64,000 nt of DNA from Martelella alba (GTDB lineage Bacteria; Pseudomonadota; Gammaproteobacteria; Enterobacterales; Enterobacteriaceae): contig NZ_SZPQ01000025.1 of the NCBI RefSeq assembly GCF_005217455.1, positions 1 through 64,000 of the forward strand, given 5' to 3'. Both the position numbers and the translations under genes were made by a program. The notes under the pieces were generated by a model, which was not told the origin of the DNA, ran no database searches, and was given only the letters and a program-made list of their open reading frames with translations. The first letter of the stretch is position 1. Every line of letters begins with the position of its first letter. Shown here one piece after another: positions 61,341 through 64,000 of this stretch.

Positions 61341-61991
61341 TTATTCTTTATTGGCCGGCGTCATGCTCACCGACGAGAGATAGTTGAGCAGGGCGATATC
61401 ATTTTCCACGCCAAGTTTCAGCATCGCCGATTTCTTCTGGCTGCTGATGGTTTTGATGCTGCGATTGAGCTTTTTGGCGATCTCCGTAACCAGAAACCCC
61501 TCGGCGAACAGGCGTAGCACTTCGCTTTCCTTAGGTGAAAGCCGTTTGTCGCCGTAACCGCCGGCGCTAATACGCTCAAGCAGTTTCGCCACGCTATCGG
61601 GCGTGTATTTTTTGCCTTTTTGCAACGATGCCAGTGCTTTGGGCAAATCCGTGGGCGCGCCCTGTTTGAGCACTATCCCATCAATATCCAGTTCAAGCAC
61701 CGCGCTTAAAATGGCCGGGTTGTTATTCATCGTCAGCACAATGATGGCCAACTGGGGATAATGGCGCTTGATATATTTAATCAGGGTAATACCGTCGCCG
61801 TATTTTTCGCCGGGCATTGAAAGGTCGGTCACCAAAACATTAGCGTCCAGTTTGCCGAGGCTATTGATGAGAGACGTAGAGTCCTCAAATTCACCGACAA
61901 CTTTTACCCATTCAATTTGTTCCAGTGATTTGCGAATCCCAAACAGGACGATCGGATGGTCATCGGCAATGATGACGTTGAGATTATTCAT
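61341..61991 (-). CDS. rcsB: Response regulator RcsB
   Basis: The 216-residue protein equals E. coli RcsB. The N-terminal receiver has acidic pocket DDHP (residues 10-13) and phospho-acceptor Asp in VTDLSMPG (near 56). The C-terminal LuxR-type helix-turn-helix includes LSPKESEVLRLFAEGFLVTEIAKKLNRS and IKTISSQK. It controls capsule, motility and stress genes alone or with RcsA. It starts 8 bases after rcsD; AAGGTAG lies just before the ATG inside the rcsD end. Confidence 0.98.
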   Translation of the reverse strand: MNNLNVIIADDHPIVLFGIRKSLEQIEWVKVVGEFEDSTSLINSLGKLDANVLVTDLSMPGEKYGDGITLIKYIKRHYPQLAIIVLTMNNNPAILSAVLELDIDGIVLKQGAPTDLPKALASLQKGKKYTPDSVAKLLERISAGGYGDKRLSPKESEVLRLFAEGFLVTEIAKKLNRSIKTISSQKKSAMLKLGVENDIALLNYLSSVSMTPANKE

Positions 61992-61999
61992 AGAGTTGA

Positions 62000-64000
62000 C
62001 TACCTTGCATGCTGTAGCAGTTTAATGACAAAAACATCAATTTGGCGGATATCGTGGCCGATTTTTGAATTATCATTTTCTCTGTTAGCGAGTTTTATGT
62101 GTTGTTCCAGCATTTCGCATAATTGCTTACCGTGAACCAGATTCAGCATGGCAAAGACACCTTTTAGTCGATGCGCTGTCTGGGCCAGAGCAGATAAATC
62201 ACCGTTTTCGGCCTCAGTATACAGCCTCTTGACGTCATCCGGTACTGTCTCGACGAAGAGCGGGATATAATCGCCCGTCAGCAGCGGTACCGTATCCGCT
62301 TGAGCGCCTTGGGTTTCCTGGGCGGCGTCGTCTGTATTTTCGGCGTGCTCCAGTCGCAGCTCCATCAATTGTAGCACCGCCTCCAGTAACGTCGCGCAGA
62401 GATTATAATTCACCGCCAGCCGCCGGGGCGTTAGCAGGGAGATGCCTACCGTATCCCCTTGCAACAGAACGGCGAAATCCTCCAGCCGCGACGGATCATC
62501 GGTGAACAGCAGGTCATGCTGACGGGGCTGGAGGTGCTCATCCGGATGCAGGACCTCCGCGCCCCATTGCGTCAGCATATCGCTGACAATGACGTGAACT
62601 TCATCATTGGCGATATCCAGCAAGGCCAGCACGCCCGCCAGAATTTTCTCCTGCTCGCCGGCATCGCCCTCCCCGGCGCTATCCATAACCGGCAACAACA
62701 GCCGCAGTCGATAGCGGGTCCCGATATCCGGCGTGCTGTGAATTTCCAGACCGCCGCCCATTTTCTTGGACAAATGATTGCACAAAAACCAGGTCAGACC
62801 CGATCCCCGCCGGTAGGTATCCCGCTGGACCGGATGGATAAACGGCTGCTGGAGGTTCGCCAGTTCCTTGGCGTCGATTCCGCTGCCGGTATCGTCCAGA
62901 CTGATGAGCACGGTGTCGGCCCGCACCGGATCCTGTTCCGTGGTCAAAACGATTTTGCCGTAGGCGGTGTTGATGATGCTGTAGTCCAGCAGCAGCGAAA
63001 GAATCTTTTTCAGCGCGGCGCCGTCGCCGGTATATTGCCTCTGCAAGGATAAACGAAAATGGTTAAACAGGCTCAATCCCTTTATCCGTATATCGGACAG
63101 CCGTTCCGCGAGCAATTCCTCCACCAGCGTGGAAAGGGAAAACGCCTGCGGCTCCGGTTGCCAATCCTGTAATTCCAATTGGGTCAGCCAGCGCACATTA
63201 TCGAACAAAACCCGTAATTGCCCGGCGGCGAACTTCAAGGAGGCAAGCAGATGGCGGCGCGTTTGTTCGTCATCGGCGCAAAGCAATTCATCCACCTGTC
63301 CGGTCATTTCCCGTAACGGCTCGTCCAGTTCATGTTGCAGGTTGCTCAAAATGGCCCGACGGGCCTGATGATTTTTATTGAGTTCCTGCTGGGCCTGTTG
63401 CAATTTTTTATTAACCAAAACCTCTTTGTCGTGATCGAGTAATTGGAACAGATAGGTTTCAGGGGACAGGCGGCTTTTGTACATGCGGATTTCGTAAACT
63501 TCATTATTCACCGTGGCCTGGATGATACCCTGATGACTTTCCGCGAGATTGGCGATTTTTTGCAAACTGAGGTGGGGCAGCAGATGATCGGCGATTTTAT
63601 TGCTGGCCACCAGATTATTGGCGCCGAAGTCGTACACCAGCAAACCCAATGGTAAATTGGCGATGACCTCTTCACTGAGAATCTGCCGGGATTTCAAGGC
63701 TCGGGCCATATTTTCCCGCGGGCGCAGAAAATGTTGGCGAACCAGGTAAATGCCAATCATCGATAAGGCGATCATCAACAGATTGATGGCGATAGGCCAT
63801 AGGTTATTGCGCAGCAAGTCCACCGTCAGGCTGGTCAGCGGCACGCGATACACCAGGTTGAGGGGCGCATCGGGCAAACGGGCGTTGATGAACAGCGTCG
63901 ACCCTTTGATCTGGCTGCCGATAAGCTGCATACCGTCCTGGGTATCATCGCCGCTGTCCGTATCGCTATTGTCCACGTCCAAATCGGCTTCGTCGGTGCT
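62000..64000 (-). CDS. rcsD: Phosphotransferase RcsD, partial (5' end outside window)
   Basis: The C-terminal 666 codons of RcsD (E. coli about 890 residues) are present, and the frame stays open to the window edge. Visible are the second transmembrane helix (NLWPIAINLLMIALSMIGIYLV), a kinase-like domain without the phospho-acceptor histidine, an ABL-like domain, and the C-terminal HPt domain with its histidine in AHRLKGVFAMLNL. RcsD relays phosphate from RcsC to RcsB. The N-terminal periplasmic part lies beyond position 64000. Confidence 0.96.
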   Translation of the reverse strand, partial: STDEADLDVDNSDTDSGDDTQDGMQLIGSQIKGSTLFINARLPDAPLNLVYRVPLTSLTVDLLRNNLWPIAINLLMIALSMIGIYLVRQHFLRPRENMARALKSRQILSEEVIANLPLGLLVYDFGANNLVASNKIADHLLPHLSLQKIANLAESHQGIIQATVNNEVYEIRMYKSRLSPETYLFQLLDHDKEVLVNKKLQQAQQELNKNHQARRAILSNLQHELDEPLREMTGQVDELLCADDEQTRRHLLASLKFAAGQLRVLFDNVRWLTQLELQDWQPEPQAFSLSTLVEELLAERLSDIRIKGLSLFNHFRLSLQRQYTGDGAALKKILSLLLDYSIINTAYGKIVLTTEQDPVRADTVLISLDDTGSGIDAKELANLQQPFIHPVQRDTYRRGSGLTWFLCNHLSKKMGGGLEIHSTPDIGTRYRLRLLLPVMDSAGEGDAGEQEKILAGVLALLDIANDEVHVIVSDMLTQWGAEVLHPDEHLQPRQHDLLFTDDPSRLEDFAVLLQGDTVGISLLTPRRLAVNYNLCATLLEAVLQLMELRLEHAENTDDAAQETQGAQADTVPLLTGDYIPLFVETVPDDVKRLYTEAENGDLSALAQTAHRLKGVFAMLNLVHGKQLCEMLEQHIKLANRENDNSKIGHDIRQIDVFVIKLLQHAR

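Noticed and set aside
1-64000. tRNA, rRNA, IS element or prophage genes
   Set aside because: I looked for CCA-ended cloverleaf-like segments, transposase-like proteins and phage structural genes in the gaps and found none. A dedicated tRNA scan could not be run.

Overview
The window is a chromosomal segment of a gamma-proteobacterium of the order Enterobacterales. Gene content and order (pta-ackA-yfbV-yfbU-yfbT-yfbS, yfbR-alaA, lrhA-nuoA-N, elaB-menFDHBCE-yfaY, yfaE-nrdBA-ubiG, gyrA-rcsC, rcsBD) follow the 49-51 minute region of Escherichia coli. The protein sequences are diverged from E. coli, coding DNA is G+C-rich, and ERIC repeats are present. A Sodalis/Pectobacteriaceae-like or other non-Escherichia enterobacterium is my inference; the genus cannot be fixed from sequence alone.

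Layout. 1-3.7 kb: two ERIC elements in tandem, then a UlaA-type PTS permease and a two-subunit transketolase. 3.8-7.3 kb: pta and ackA on the minus strand (acetate overflow and activation). 7.6-11.4 kb: yfbV, yfbU, yfbT, yfbS. 11.4-13.4 kb: yfbR and alaA (minus). 13.4-14.4 kb: a long AT-rich gap with one possible short peptide gene, then lrhA. 15.3-31.1 kb: a regulatory gap, then the complete 13-gene respiratory complex I operon nuoA-nuoN with fused nuoCD. 31.4-39.4 kb: an eight-gene, Fur-box-preceded iron acquisition operon of the FetMP/P19 type, made of an FTR1-family permease, a P19-like periplasmic copper/iron protein, a membrane protein with DUF2318 and YHS-like regions, two FtsX/MacB-type permeases, an ABC ATPase, a thioredoxin-like lipoprotein and a c-type cytochrome. 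39.6-40.2 kb: elaB between two inverted ERIC end fragments. 40.2-47.4 kb: menF-menD-menH-menB-menC-menE (menaquinone synthesis). 47.5-50.3 kb: yfaY and a convergent MFS transporter. 50.5-55.3 kb: nrdA-nrdB-yfaE (aerobic ribonucleotide reductase and its ferredoxin) and ubiG, all minus. 55.5-61.3 kb: gyrA and rcsC (plus). 61.3-64.0 kb: rcsB and the 3' part of rcsD (minus, cut by the window end).

The genes form a coherent respiratory and redox neighbourhood. Complex I feeds the ubiquinone and menaquinone pools made by UbiG and the Men enzymes, and Pta-AckA handles acetyl-phosphate. The Fet-type operon would supply iron for the many Fe-S clusters of complex I and for the NrdB di-iron centre. LrhA and the Rcs phosphorelay are global regulators of motility and envelope.

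The most interesting accessory part is the 31.4-39.4 kb iron operon. Its core is known (FetMP in pathogenic E. coli, the P19 locus in Campylobacter), but the membrane ABC/thioredoxin/cytochrome portion is poorly understood. Its FTR1 protein carries three copies of a helical periplasmic module, and its cytochrome lacks a methionine haem ligand. I did not find a CRISPR array, prophage, insertion sequence, tRNA or rRNA gene.
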